Assembly: GCF_000276605.1 (NCBI RefSeq)
Contig: NZ_AKJX01000025.1
Span: forward strand, 1 to 51,963
Length of the DNA stretch: 51,963 nt
Direction: 5' to 3'
Origin: Acidovorax sp. CF316
GTDB lineage: Bacteria; Pseudomonadota; Gammaproteobacteria; Burkholderiales; Burkholderiaceae_C
Shown here: one piece after another, positions 33,858 to 43,877 of the stretch
Position numbering within the stretch: the first letter of the stretch is position 1
How the letters are laid out: each line of letters starts with the position of its first letter
The notes under the pieces: generated by a model
What the model was told of the DNA's origin: nothing
What the model saw: the letters and a program-made list of their open reading frames with translations, nothing else
The model's database searches: none
Translations under genes and position numbers: made by a program

Positions 33858-35009
33858 TCAGGCCCCTTGCACGGCAGTGCCAGCCGCCAGAACCACCTGG
33901 TTGCGCCCCGATTGCTTGGCCTGGTACAGGGCATCGTCGGCTCTCTTGAACAAGGTGTCCGCAGCGACGGGCGTGTCATGTACCCAGGCCAGGCCGATGC
34001 TTACCGTGACGGAAATCTGCGAGCCCTGTGCTTCGATGTGCAGCATGGAGACGCTGGCGCACAGCCGCTCGGCAATCGCCTGGGCCTCCGCCTGTGTCAC
34101 CGCCGGCAGGTAGACCACGAATTCCTCGCCCCCCATGCGCGCCAGCAGATCCGAGCTGCGCAACTGCCCTTGCAGGCAGCGTGCAAACTCCACGAGCACC
34201 CGGTCACCAACAGCATGGCCAAAGCGGTCGTTGATCTGCTTGAAGCGATCCAGGTCCAGCTGGGCGATGGCGCTCTGGGGCGCAAGCCGGGCGGGCAGCC
34301 GGGATTCCAGCCAGCGTCGGTTGCCAGTGCCTGTCAGCGGGTCGGTGTGGGCCGCCTGCTCCAGCCGGATCTCGGCGCGTTCATTGGACAATGCCGCCAC
34401 CATGAGTGCCATGCCGAAGTGGCAGAACATCTGCACGGAGAACGCCCAGGCGAAGCCGGTGGAGCCTGCCGTGCCACCGAGGATGTAGGCGAGCCGCAAC
34501 GCATAGATGCTGCCGCTCAATCCCAGAAAGGCGGCCATCAGTGCGCGCGAAGGCAGGGGTTCGGTGCGACAGTCGCGCAGTATCTCGAACGTGCAGGCGG
34601 CCAGTACCAGCGTAGCCGTGGCGTGAAAGGCCCCTGCGCGCAGCAGGTTCTGGAGGGGAAAACCCGTGGCGATGCCCGCCGCCAGGCATGCCAGTGGCAG
34701 CAGCACCACGGCCCGCCAGGGCACTCGCCTGCGCCCGCTGAAGCTGCGCACTCCTGCCCAGAAAAGGGCGTACCCGCCAGTGCCCAAGAGCAGGCTGCCA
34801 TGGGTCCACATCCACATCGGCAGGGCTGCGCTTTCGCCGCGCCAGGCCAGGATCGCACCCACCGCCAGCATCAGATAGGCCGTAGCCAGCGATGCCAGGC
34901 CCTGCGGCCGGCATGAGTGGCGGCGAATGTGGAAGATGCTCAGGGCACCGGCGATGAGGGAGGTGTTGTAGAGAAGAAGAACGGTGGCCAGGTCGAGCTG
35001 GAAGTCCAT
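33858..35009 (-). CDS. Diguanylate cyclase with seven-helix membrane domain
   Basis: A 383-residue c-di-GMP synthase. Residues 1-210 form about seven hydrophobic helices (starting LDLATVLLLYNTSLIAGALSI), of a type common in Burkholderiales cyclases without a well-known name. The GGDEF domain (about 220-370) has LDLDRFKQINDRFGHAVGD, active site GGEEF and I-site RSSD, both intact. Third codon positions contain more A/T than those of the neighbouring cyclase, suggesting a different history. 136 bp separate it from the downstream cyclase gene; no hairpin is seen, so co-transcription is possible. Confidence 0.92.
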   Translation of the reverse strand: MDFQLDLATVLLLYNTSLIAGALSIFHIRRHSCRPQGLASLATAYLMLAVGAILAWRGESAALPMWMWTHGSLLLGTGGYALFWAGVRSFSGRRRVPWRAVVLLPLACLAAGIATGFPLQNLLRAGAFHATATLVLAACTFEILRDCRTEPLPSRALMAAFLGLSGSIYALRLAYILGGTAGSTGFAWAFSVQMFCHFGMALMVAALSNERAEIRLEQAAHTDPLTGTGNRRWLESRLPARLAPQSAIAQLDLDRFKQINDRFGHAVGDRVLVEFARCLQGQLRSSDLLARMGGEEFVVYLPAVTQAEAQAIAERLCASVSMLHIEAQGSQISVTVSIGLAWVHDTPVAADTLFKRADDALYQAKQSGRNQVVLAAGTAVQGA

Positions 35010-35121
35010 GGAGTCTTGTGCGCAGAAATGTCGCACCGATTATCGAAGGGCTCTGTGACGCCGCCCTGGCAATCGCTTTTCAGCGCGGGCAGGTGCCTGG
35101 CGGGCCGAACCTGGCTTCTGG

Positions 35122-35640
35122 CTACCTGGCGCGCCAGGCTTGCCACCGCTGGCGCCACCGGCGCTTGAGCACCCGGCCCGCGCGCCAGGGCCAGGAAGCG
35201 CGCACGCGTTCGAGCAGCGCCGCCTTGGCGCGCATCCAGCGGGTGTACACCCAGGCGAACCAGCGCAGTTGCAGCAGTGCCGGCTGGGTCAGCGTGAACA
35301 GGCGGGCGAGTACCGCCGTGCCTGCCAGCTTGGCCACCACGATGATGAGCATGCCCAGCAGCACATGCCCCTGGCCGATGGTCCACAGCGCCAGCAGCTT
35401 GATGGGCAGCAGCATCAGCGAAGGCAGGGCAAAGACCAGCACCGCGGCCCAGGGCGGCAGGCCGCGCACGGCGCCCTCGATCCAGCGCAAGCCGGGCCAG
35501 CGGCCGATGCGCGCCAGGATTTTCTGCAGCGGCTCCCAGCCCCATTCCTCGAAGACGATGACCAGTGCCAGCAGCCAGCCGGCCAGGTGGCCGATCAGCC
35601 GCAGCGGCCACAGCAACAGCTTGCGCAGGATGGGGGGCAC
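35122..35640 (-). CDS. Conserved membrane protein downstream of tgt
   Basis: A 172-residue membrane protein. It starts with an amphipathic/hydrophobic stretch (LRKLLLWPLRLIGHLAGWLLALVIVF), has a second helix pair (WAAVLVFALPSLMLLPIKLLALW; VLLGMLIIVVAKLAGTAVLARLF) and ends with a strongly basic tail (RAGRVLKRRWRQRWQ). I do not recognise a named family. Start is GTG at 35640, 25 bp after the tgt stop; upstream starts would run into tgt and add a low-complexity stretch. Likely co-transcribed with tgt. Confidence 0.72.
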   Translation of the reverse strand: MPPILRKLLLWPLRLIGHLAGWLLALVIVFEEWGWEPLQKILARIGRWPGLRWIEGAVRGLPPWAAVLVFALPSLMLLPIKLLALWTIGQGHVLLGMLIIVVAKLAGTAVLARLFTLTQPALLQLRWFAWVYTRWMRAKAALLERVRASWPWRAGRVLKRRWRQRWQAWRAR

Positions 35641-35665
35641 GGCGTGTGGGCTGTGGGGCCGGGGC

Positions 35666-37552
<1,887 letters not shown>

Positions 37553-37945
37553 TCAGGCCGCCTTGCGGAAGGGCTGCTCGGCCGCACTGCGCTGCAGCTT
37601 GCCGTGCGGCAGGCTGGCCAGGCGCGAGAACATGCGCCGCACATAGCCGTTGACCCACAGGCACTTGTTGAGTTCGTCCACGGGCAGCGGGCCGGACACC
37701 ACCACGATGTCGTTGGCCATGTCCTGCGCCCCGGCGGCGCGCAGGCGGCGGCGCGTGTTGTTGGCCCAGGACTGGATGCGGGTAGGACTGCCATGCTGGT
37801 GCACCTCGCCCGTGTGCGCATCGAAGGCGATGGCCACGGTATCGGTCTTGAGCTTGAACCTGCGCTCACCGGTCACGGCGCTGGGCGCCTCGCGCATGTC
37901 GTACAGGTAGTAGCTGCCGGCCTTGAGCTGGTATTGCATGTCCAT
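37553..37945 (-). CDS. Conserved hypothetical protein
   Basis: A 130-residue protein without a family I can name. It is soluble and mostly beta-like at the start (YQLKAGSYYLYDMRE; RRFKLKTDTVAIAFDAHTGE), with a basic helix SWANNTRRRLRAAGA in the middle and a RRMFSRLASLPHGKL segment near the end. No signal peptide or membrane helix. ATG 37945 has AGAGGAA upstream; a second ATG two codons later is possible. It stands alone, convergent with the stress gene; the 378-bp gap behind it contains the dispersed repeat and otherwise nothing I can assign. Confidence 0.68.
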   Translation of the reverse strand: MDMQYQLKAGSYYLYDMREAPSAVTGERRFKLKTDTVAIAFDAHTGEVHQHGSPTRIQSWANNTRRRLRAAGAQDMANDIVVVSGPLPVDELNKCLWVNGYVRRMFSRLASLPHGKLQRSAAEQPFRKAA

Positions 37946-38220
37946 GGTGGTTCCTCTCTGGGGGCATTGTCGAGGGCGCACCACAGGGCAATCGCAGGGA
38001 ATGGGGCCGGAAAACGCCTCTTATCGGCGCGTGATCCGTGCTGGCATGCCAGTCGGTGCGCGTGCCATTGTGCGCGGCCCCTCGGCATGTGCAAATGAAA
38101 CTTGACCGCAATTGCGTAACGGTTTGTGAACGTCCGAAATGCGCCGTCTTCTCACGCGACATGCCAGGCGCGAAGCGCTGCCAACAGCCGTCGAATACCT
38201 ACGGCCCAGGCCAGGGCAGC

Positions 38221-38322
38221 CGTGCAAGGGCCGCCCCGCCGCACTGGCTGCGTCCCCCTTCCCGAATGGCGCAGCCATTCGAGAGAAGGGGTGAAGGCGC
38301 GCAGCGCCTCAGGGGGATGTAC
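38221..38322. repeat. Dispersed 3'-end repeat, copy B
   Basis: Shares its borders with 18290-18340: CAAGGGCCGCCCC at one end and AAGGCGCGCAGCGCCTCAGG plus G-run at the other. The middle differs and holds an imperfect hairpin built on AATGGCGCAGCCATT flanked by CCCTT/AAGGGG. It ends 1-2 bp from the stop of pldA, so in pldA mRNA it is the first thing after the stop codon. A role in termination, 3' stabilisation or as a mobile repeat is possible. Confidence 0.6.
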
Positions 38323-38323
38323 T

Positions 38324-39559
38324 CTAGAAATCCACCAGGCTCAGTCCCAGGCTGAACACGGTGCGCTTGCGGTTGTAGTCGATCATGCTGTCGCCATAGC
38401 CGCTGAACAGCTGGGTGTGCAGGCGCAGGTTGCTTTTGCTGCCCAGGAAGCCCGCGCCCAGGGTCTGCAGCCACTCCAGGCGCAGCGAGCCGCGGTCGCT
38501 GTTGGCCAGCGAATGGCGCATCGTCGCGCCCACAGAGTTGTCCTTGTCGTAGTTCCAGAAAGCGGCCAGCTCGGCACGGCCCATGTAGTCGCTGATGCCC
38601 GGGTTGTCATCGCTGCCGCTGCTTTCGGGAATGCGCTTCCACAGCCGGGCGCGCACGTTGATGTCGTTGCCCAGCTCCAGCCCCGTCATCAGGTAGGCAC
38701 GGTTCCAGCTGCGCGACAGCGGCTTGCTCTGGCCGTTGGACTGGTGCACCAGGCCGATGCCGCTGTAGCGCCAGCGCCAGCCGAAGGGCAGCTTGGCATC
38801 GGTGGGGTAGACATACATGACTTCCGGCTCATGGTCGGTCGTGCGGAAGGGGCGCGAGAGCTCGGGCGTGAACAGCTGCCAGTACGACTGCTGGGTGTAG
38901 CCGAACCACACCGAATCCTTGAGCGTGGGATGGCCCTGCGTGAGCAGGCCCTGCGCCACCTTGGTGCGCACCGACAGCTGGATGCGGTTCTCGGTGCGGC
39001 GGTAGGGCGTGGACTCGGTCGCCGAGTTGCCGTCCGCGCCCGAGGTGGGCTGGCGGTTCACGTTGCTGCCGGCCGCCACGGACACCGTGATGGGGCGGTA
39101 GCCACGGAAGCTGAAGGTGCCGCAATCGCTGCCCGACTCCAGTTCCCAGAAACGCGACAGGTCACTGTACTGCGGGTCGCGGCAACCTTCGGTGCGCGCC
39201 ACTTCGATGATGCGGGTGGCGGGCAGCGTCGTGTCCACCGGGGTGGGCACGGCACTGGCCGCCGCGGCCGTGGCCGCAGGTGACTGCCAGGCCTGCTGGC
39301 CGGCCCACTGGTCGAAGCAGGCCAGGCGGGCCTGGTTGTCGTCGGACAGCGCGGCGCAGCGGCGCCAGACGGCCTGGTCGCCTGCAGAGGTGCTGCCAGG
39401 GGCCATGGCCGGGGTGGGGGTACCTTGTGCGAAAGCTGCACCGGCCGGTGCCAGCACCGCCAGCGCCAGCGCCACCGTGCGGTGGGCCGCCGCCATGCCC
39501 GGTGCACTCGCCTGTGCAGGACGAAGGAAGGGGAGAGAGGTGCTGTGAGCTTGTTGCAT
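38324..39559 (-). CDS. pldA: Outer-membrane phospholipase A1 (OMPLA)
   Basis: A 411-residue exported β-barrel phospholipase. After a signal peptide (near AAFAQG, residue 45) comes an N-terminal extension (residues 46-150) with a Cys-containing WRRCAALSDDNQARLACFD motif, typical of Burkholderiales OMPLA. The barrel carries the catalytic set His272, Ser274 and Asn286 (HQSN and SRSWNRAY), with the same spacing as H142/S144/N156 of Escherichia coli. It hydrolyses phospholipids that have leaked into the outer leaflet. The final residue is Phe, as required for β-barrel assembly. Confidence 0.94.
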   Translation of the reverse strand: MQQAHSTSLPFLRPAQASAPGMAAAHRTVALALAVLAPAGAAFAQGTPTPAMAPGSTSAGDQAVWRRCAALSDDNQARLACFDQWAGQQAWQSPAATAAAASAVPTPVDTTLPATRIIEVARTEGCRDPQYSDLSRFWELESGSDCGTFSFRGYRPITVSVAAGSNVNRQPTSGADGNSATESTPYRRTENRIQLSVRTKVAQGLLTQGHPTLKDSVWFGYTQQSYWQLFTPELSRPFRTTDHEPEVMYVYPTDAKLPFGWRWRYSGIGLVHQSNGQSKPLSRSWNRAYLMTGLELGNDINVRARLWKRIPESSGSDDNPGISDYMGRAELAAFWNYDKDNSVGATMRHSLANSDRGSLRLEWLQTLGAGFLGSKSNLRLHTQLFSGYGDSMIDYNRKRTVFSLGLSLVDF

Positions 39560-39707
39560 GTGCCTGGTATTTCTTGCCGCGATGGCAGTGGGCGATCTGG
39601 CTGGGCCAGGCCGCTGGGTTTCTTGCCGGTGCCCATTTTTCCAGAGACGGGCCGCCGCCGGATGTCGTTGGCGATCTTGACCTACATGCGGGTGTTGTGT
39701 GTGCGCA

Positions 39708-41780
39708 TCATGGGGATGCGGCGTCGCTGCTGGCCTTGGCCTTCGCTGCGAACTCCGCGCGCAGCGCCTTGAGCTTTTCGCGTGGGTCCTCGCGCACGGT
39801 GGTGCGGTCCAGCCCCATCTCGGCGATGAAGCGGCTGGGGCGGGCCTGCACCATCTCGCGGCCCTTCTTGCGCCGCTTGGTCCAGCTCACGGCCAGGGTG
39901 CGCTGCGCGCGGGTAATGCCCACGTACATCAGGCGGCGCTCTTCCTGCAGGCGCTGCTGCGTGTCCTCGGCCACGACCTTCTGGCGGCCCTCGTCGTCGT
40001 CGAGCTTGAAAGGCAGCATGCCCTCGGTCACGCCGACCAGGATCACGTGCGGCCACTCCAGCCCCTTGGAGGCATGCAGGGTCGAAAGCACGACCATGTC
40101 CTGCTCCTTTTCGCGCTCCGAAATGGTGGACAGCAGGGCAATGGTCTGCGAGACCTCGAGCAGGCTCTTGGTCTCTGCGGCCACGGGCGTGCCCGAGGTG
40201 TCGTCGATCTGGCCGCCCGCGCGCTGGGCCATCCAGTCGCAGAACTCGAGCACGTTGGTCCAGCGCGCGGCGGCCACGGTCTCGCTGTCCTCGCCGTCGT
40301 ACAGGTGCTGCTCGTAGCCGATCTCCTTGAGCCACTCGCCCAGGAAGGCGCGCGAGGCTTCGGCGCCGTGCGTGTGGCGGGCGCGGTACTCCAGGTCGTT
40401 GATGTAGCGGCCGAACTCATGCAGGCTTTCGAGCGCCCGCTTGGGTACCGCTGCCGGCAGCATGTTGTTGAACAGCGCCGCGAACATGCTCTGCTTGTGC
40501 TGGGTGGCAAAGGCCCCCAGCGAGCCCAGCGTGGTGTGGCCAATGCCGCGCTTGGGGCTGGTGATGCAGCGCAGGAAGGCCGGGTCGTCGTCGTTGTTGA
40601 TCCACAGCCGGAACCAGGCACACAGGTCCTTGATCTCCGCGCGGTCGAAGAAGCTCGTTCCGCCCGACACCTTGTACGGGATGTTCACGCGGCGCAGCGC
40701 CTTCTCGAAGGGCTTCGCCTGATGGTTGGCACGGTACAGGATGGCGAATTGCTTCCAGTCCGGCTGCGGGTTGGCGGCGGCGCGCAGGCTCAGGATGCGC
40801 GCCACGGCGCGCTCGGCCTCATGCTCCTCGCTGTCCGCGTCGATCACGCGCACCGGCTCGCCCTCGCCCAGTTCGCTGAACAGCGTCTTGGGAAACAGCT
40901 TGGGGTTGGGGCCGATCACGTTGTTGGCCGCGCGCAGGATGGCGCTGGTGGAGCGGTAGTTCTGCTCGAGCTTGATCACCTGCAGGCTCGGGAAGTCGAT
41001 GGGCAGCTTGCGCAGGTTGTCCAGCGTGGCGCCGCGCCAGCCGTAGATGGACTGGTCGTCGTCGCCCACCGCCGTGAAGCGGGCACGCTCGCCCACCAGC
41101 AGCTTGAGCAACTCGTACTGCGTGGCGTTGGTGTCCTGGTATTCGTCGACCAGCACATGGCCGAGCAAGGCCCGCCACTTGGCGCGCACCTCGGGGAAGT
41201 CGCGCAGCAGGCGCAGCGGCATGCCGATCAGGTCGTCGAAGTCCACGCTCTGGTAGGCCGCCAGGCGCTCCTCGTAGCGGGTCATGAGCACGGCGATACT
41301 GCGCTCGTTGTCGTCCGCAGCCTCGGCCAGCGCCTGCTCGGAGGTCAGGCCCTTGTTCTTCCAGGCGCTGATGGTCCACTGCCACTGGCGCGCCGTGGCC
41401 ATGTCGACCGTGCCGCCCGCGGCGTCCTTGAGGATGCCGGTCACATCGTCCGAGTCGAGGATGCTGAACTGGGGCTTGAGGCCGAGCACCGACCCGTCCT
41501 CGCGCACCATGCGCACGCCCAGCGCGTGGAAGGTGCAGATCAGCACATCCTTGGCACGCCGCCCGATGAGGCTTTTGGCGCGCTCGCGCATTTCGGAGGC
41601 GGCCTTGTTCGTGAAGGTGATGGCCGCAATGCGCTTGGGATCGAGCCCGCGCTCGATCATGTGCGCGATCTTCTGCGTGATCACCCGCGTCTTGCCCGAA
41701 CCGGCACCGGCCAGCACGAGGCAGGGCCCGTCGGTGTAGTGGACAGCCTGGAGCTGGGCGAGGTTGAGACCGAAAGACAT
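39708..41780 (-). CDS. rep: ATP-dependent DNA helicase Rep (UvrD/PcrA family, SF1)
   Basis: A 690-residue 3'-5' helicase. Motif I (AGAGSGKT), Ia (TFTNKAASEM), motif II (VDEYQDTN), motif III (GDDDQSIYGWRGA), motif IV (LEQNYRST), motif V (TLHASKGLEW) and motif VI (YVGITRAQ) are all intact. Length and LAQLQAVHYTDGPCLVLAGAG opening match Rep over UvrD. It helps replication forks pass protein roadblocks. ATG 41780 directly precedes the conserved start; longer versions add a Pro/Arg-rich shadow. It is transcribed alone. Confidence 0.93.
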   Translation of the reverse strand: MSFGLNLAQLQAVHYTDGPCLVLAGAGSGKTRVITQKIAHMIERGLDPKRIAAITFTNKAASEMRERAKSLIGRRAKDVLICTFHALGVRMVREDGSVLGLKPQFSILDSDDVTGILKDAAGGTVDMATARQWQWTISAWKNKGLTSEQALAEAADDNERSIAVLMTRYEERLAAYQSVDFDDLIGMPLRLLRDFPEVRAKWRALLGHVLVDEYQDTNATQYELLKLLVGERARFTAVGDDDQSIYGWRGATLDNLRKLPIDFPSLQVIKLEQNYRSTSAILRAANNVIGPNPKLFPKTLFSELGEGEPVRVIDADSEEHEAERAVARILSLRAAANPQPDWKQFAILYRANHQAKPFEKALRRVNIPYKVSGGTSFFDRAEIKDLCAWFRLWINNDDDPAFLRCITSPKRGIGHTTLGSLGAFATQHKQSMFAALFNNMLPAAVPKRALESLHEFGRYINDLEYRARHTHGAEASRAFLGEWLKEIGYEQHLYDGEDSETVAAARWTNVLEFCDWMAQRAGGQIDDTSGTPVAAETKSLLEVSQTIALLSTISEREKEQDMVVLSTLHASKGLEWPHVILVGVTEGMLPFKLDDDEGRQKVVAEDTQQRLQEERRLMYVGITRAQRTLAVSWTKRRKKGREMVQARPSRFIAEMGLDRTTVREDPREKLKALRAEFAAKAKASSDAASP

Positions 41781-41924
41781 GGGGGAGGCAGCGACCGGGG
41801 AGGGGTGACGCGCATGCGCCGAAGGCGCGCGGCGTGGTTTGCAGCAGGGGAGTGGCAGATCATACCTTGGGCACCTCTCGGGCCCTGATGTGAACAATTG
41901 GCAACAGAAAGGTCAACTACTGTC

Positions 41925-41950
41925 ACAAAACCTGACTGATACGGTTTTGT
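41925..41950. promoter_or_regulatory. Perfect dyad upstream of the GTPase-roadblock operon
   Basis: ACAAAACC (41925-41932) and GGTTTTGT (41943-41950) are exact inverted arms, 10 bp apart centre spacer. A second pair, ACTGGT (41951-41956) and ACCAGT (41983-41988), follows. The 235-bp gap between rep and the operon is AT-rich here, unlike its surroundings. The dyad sits 66-91 bp before the GTG start, so it is a credible operator. Which regulator reads it is unknown; none is encoded in the operon, except possibly the winged-helix-like first gene product. Confidence 0.55.
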
Positions 41951-42015
41951 ACTGGTTGCGAATGGAGTGCTCACTTAAACTGACCAGTTGCACCCTGCAC
42001 TGCGGAGTATTTTGC

Positions 42016-42822
42016 GTGAAGACCAATCTGAAGGGGGATCTGGCGACCGGCCTGCTGGCCCCTGCATTGCGCACCCGGTTTTCCGAGTTGTTCGGGGTCG
42101 CGGCCCGCAAATCCGTCTTTGCCTGGCGCGAATCGCCGCTGGAGCAAGCCCAGGTGGCGGTGCTCGACGTGTCGTCGAACCTGGTGCGCCTGCAGCCTTT
42201 ACCGCCCTGCGTGATCTGGATCGGGCGCGAGCAGGCCGCCGCGCGCTTTGCCGACGCCTGGGTGGGACGCCTGCCGCAGGACTACACCGTGGCCGACCTG
42301 ATCGACATCCTGGACCGCGCAGCCGTCTTCCTGCTGGACTGGAAGGCACGCCGGCCCGCTGCGCCAGCCGTGGTCGCCGTGGCGGCGCAACCTGCGGCCA
42401 TTCCTCCGGTGGTCCCTGTATCGACACCGTCGCGTGCATTTGCCCACAGCACCATCCAGCCCACACCCCCTGCGGCCGCTGGCACAGCCGCCATGGCCGC
42501 AGCCCAGGGCAGCCGCTACCGGCTGGGGGCCTGGGTGTTCCTGGGGCCGCCTTTCGACAGCTCCGGCTGCATCAGCGCACTGGCCTTGCTCGCGCGCCAG
42601 CCCGTGACCGCGCAGCAATTGCACGTCCACAGCGGCCTGGCCCCGGCGCAACTGGCCGAGCTGCTCAAGGAGCTGGCGCGCCGCAAGGTGCTGCAGGTGA
42701 TCGCGCCCGCGCAGCCGGTGGCGCCCTCGTCAACTGCTGCCGAATCCCGCCGCCCGGCACCAGTGAACAAAGGCCTGGTGCGCCGCCTCTCCCACTGGAT
42801 CAGTGGTGCCAGCCGGCCATGA
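42016..42822 (+). CDS. Winged-helix-like protein of the GTPase-roadblock operon (DUF742/CvnC-like position)
   Basis: A 268-residue protein without a clear family. Residues about 1-108 look like a small α/β domain (FAWRESPLEQAQVAVLDVSSN; CVIWIGREQAA). A Pro/Ala-rich linker (109-165) leads to a winged-helix-like module at about 172-235 (SGCISALALLARQPVTAQQL; LAELLKELARRKVLQVI), followed by a basic tail. The second module recalls DUF742 (CvnC) of actinobacterial conservons, inferred from shape and context only. Start GTG 42016 with CGGAG nine bases upstream; the last four bases overlap the GTPase gene (ATGA). Confidence 0.7.
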   Translation: MKTNLKGDLATGLLAPALRTRFSELFGVAARKSVFAWRESPLEQAQVAVLDVSSNLVRLQPLPPCVIWIGREQAAARFADAWVGRLPQDYTVADLIDILDRAAVFLLDWKARRPAAPAVVAVAAQPAAIPPVVPVSTPSRAFAHSTIQPTPPAAAGTAAMAAAQGSRYRLGAWVFLGPPFDSSGCISALALLARQPVTAQQLHVHSGLAPAQLAELLKELARRKVLQVIAPAQPVAPSSTAAESRRPAPVNKGLVRRLSHWISGASRP

Positions 42823-43388
42823 CCTCCCCTGCAATGACCTATTCCAGCATTTCCCCCATGCCGCGCATCGCCTTCATGGGGCCCATGGGCGTGGGCAAGA
42901 CCACGGCCATCCGCGCGCTGTGCGGCGATGACATGGTGGCATCCGACGTGCCCAACCTGGACCGCCAGTCCCACGCCAAGGAATTCACCACCGTGGGCGC
43001 CGAGTTCGGTCAGATCGACCTGGGTGATGGCGAGTTCGTGCAGGTCTGCGGCTGCCCGGGGCAGGACCGCTTCGACTTCCTGCGGCAATGGGTGGTGTCC
43101 GCCTCGGTGGGCGTGTTCGTGATGGTCGACGTGAACGCGGCCGATGCCGTACACGCAGCCGGTGCTTTGCTGGCCGAGGCCGCAGCGGCCGAAACCCCGC
43201 CCCTGGCCCTGGTGCTGAGCGCCCGCCCGGCGTCTACCGCGGCCACCCAGGCCTTCGCCGATGGCCTGCAGGCTGCCGGCCATGGCGTGGTGCCCGTGCT
43301 CCAGGTCGATGTGCGAAAGCGTGCCGATGTGCTGCAGGCCCTGAGCGTGCTGGTGTCGATGTTGTCCCTTCGCAGTGAATCCCCATGA
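42819..43388 (+). CDS. Small Ras-like GTPase (CvnD/MglA-related) with degenerate G4
   Basis: A 189-residue GTPase. G1/P-loop is GPMGVGKTT (residues 21-29), G2 is the TTVG stretch (57-60) and G3 reads CGCPGQDRF (77-85), the PGQDRF form seen in conservon and Arf-like GTPases. The NKxD guanine-specificity motif expected near residues 132-138 is replaced by LSARPAS, so base recognition may differ. No lipidation box or membrane helix is present. It overlaps both neighbours by ATGA, so it is made in fixed ratio with the winged-helix-like protein and a roadblock protein, its likely regulator. Confidence 0.85.
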   Translation: MTSPAMTYSSISPMPRIAFMGPMGVGKTTAIRALCGDDMVASDVPNLDRQSHAKEFTTVGAEFGQIDLGDGEFVQVCGCPGQDRFDFLRQWVVSASVGVFVMVDVNAADAVHAAGALLAEAAAAETPPLALVLSARPASTAATQAFADGLQAAGHGVVPVLQVDVRKRADVLQALSVLVSMLSLRSESP

Positions 43389-43783
43389 AAAGCAGTGCCC
43401 CCCTGATTTCCGATGCCCTGGCCGAGACGGCCCTGCGGGCCCTCGAAACCCATGCGGCCCCCATCAGCGGCCTGCAGCTGGCCTTGCTGGCCACGCCCGA
43501 CGGTTTCGAGATCGCCTGCCTGCGCAACCGCAGCGACCTGCAGGCGGGCCGCCTCTCGGCCATGGCCAGCTCGCTCATGGCCATGGCCCGCGCCGTGGGC
43601 CGCGAGATCCAGAGCCCGCAGTGCAAGCGCCTGACCTTCGAGGCCGAGGGCAGCACCGTGGTCTTCCAGGCCATCGATGCGCCCGTGCCCTGCATCCTGT
43701 GCCTGGTACTGGGCAGCGATGCCTTGCTCGGCCGTGCCCTGTGGGCCGCCGGCGAAGTGATGCAGGACATGTCCCGGGCCTGA
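43385..43783 (+). CDS. Roadblock/LC7-domain protein 1
   Basis: A 132-residue roadblock/LC7 fold protein. The pattern ISGLQLALLATPDGFEIAC (strand-turn-strand), then a long helix AGRLSAMASSLMAMARAVGREI and the strand pair LTFEAEGSTVVFQAID is the MglB/roadblock signature. Roadblock proteins dimerise and act as GTPase-activating or exchange partners of small Ras-like GTPases. It overlaps the GTPase gene by 4 bases and is followed after 94 bp by a second roadblock gene. The sequence differs strongly from the second copy, so a heterodimer is possible. Confidence 0.85.
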   Translation: MKSSAPLISDALAETALRALETHAAPISGLQLALLATPDGFEIACLRNRSDLQAGRLSAMASSLMAMARAVGREIQSPQCKRLTFEAEGSTVVFQAIDAPVPCILCLVLGSDALLGRALWAAGEVMQDMSRA

Positions 43784-43877
43784 GCCCCCGCACGCGATTT
43801 CCGGGCGCGGGCGTTCATTGGCAGCCTGCGCCCACTCCTCTTTCCAGCCAGTGTGAACGAACAACAAGGAACCGAAA

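Noticed and set aside
39699..41888. 729-codon open frame on the plus strand
   Set aside because: Mirror of rep in a complementary frame; rep has every SF1 helicase motif.
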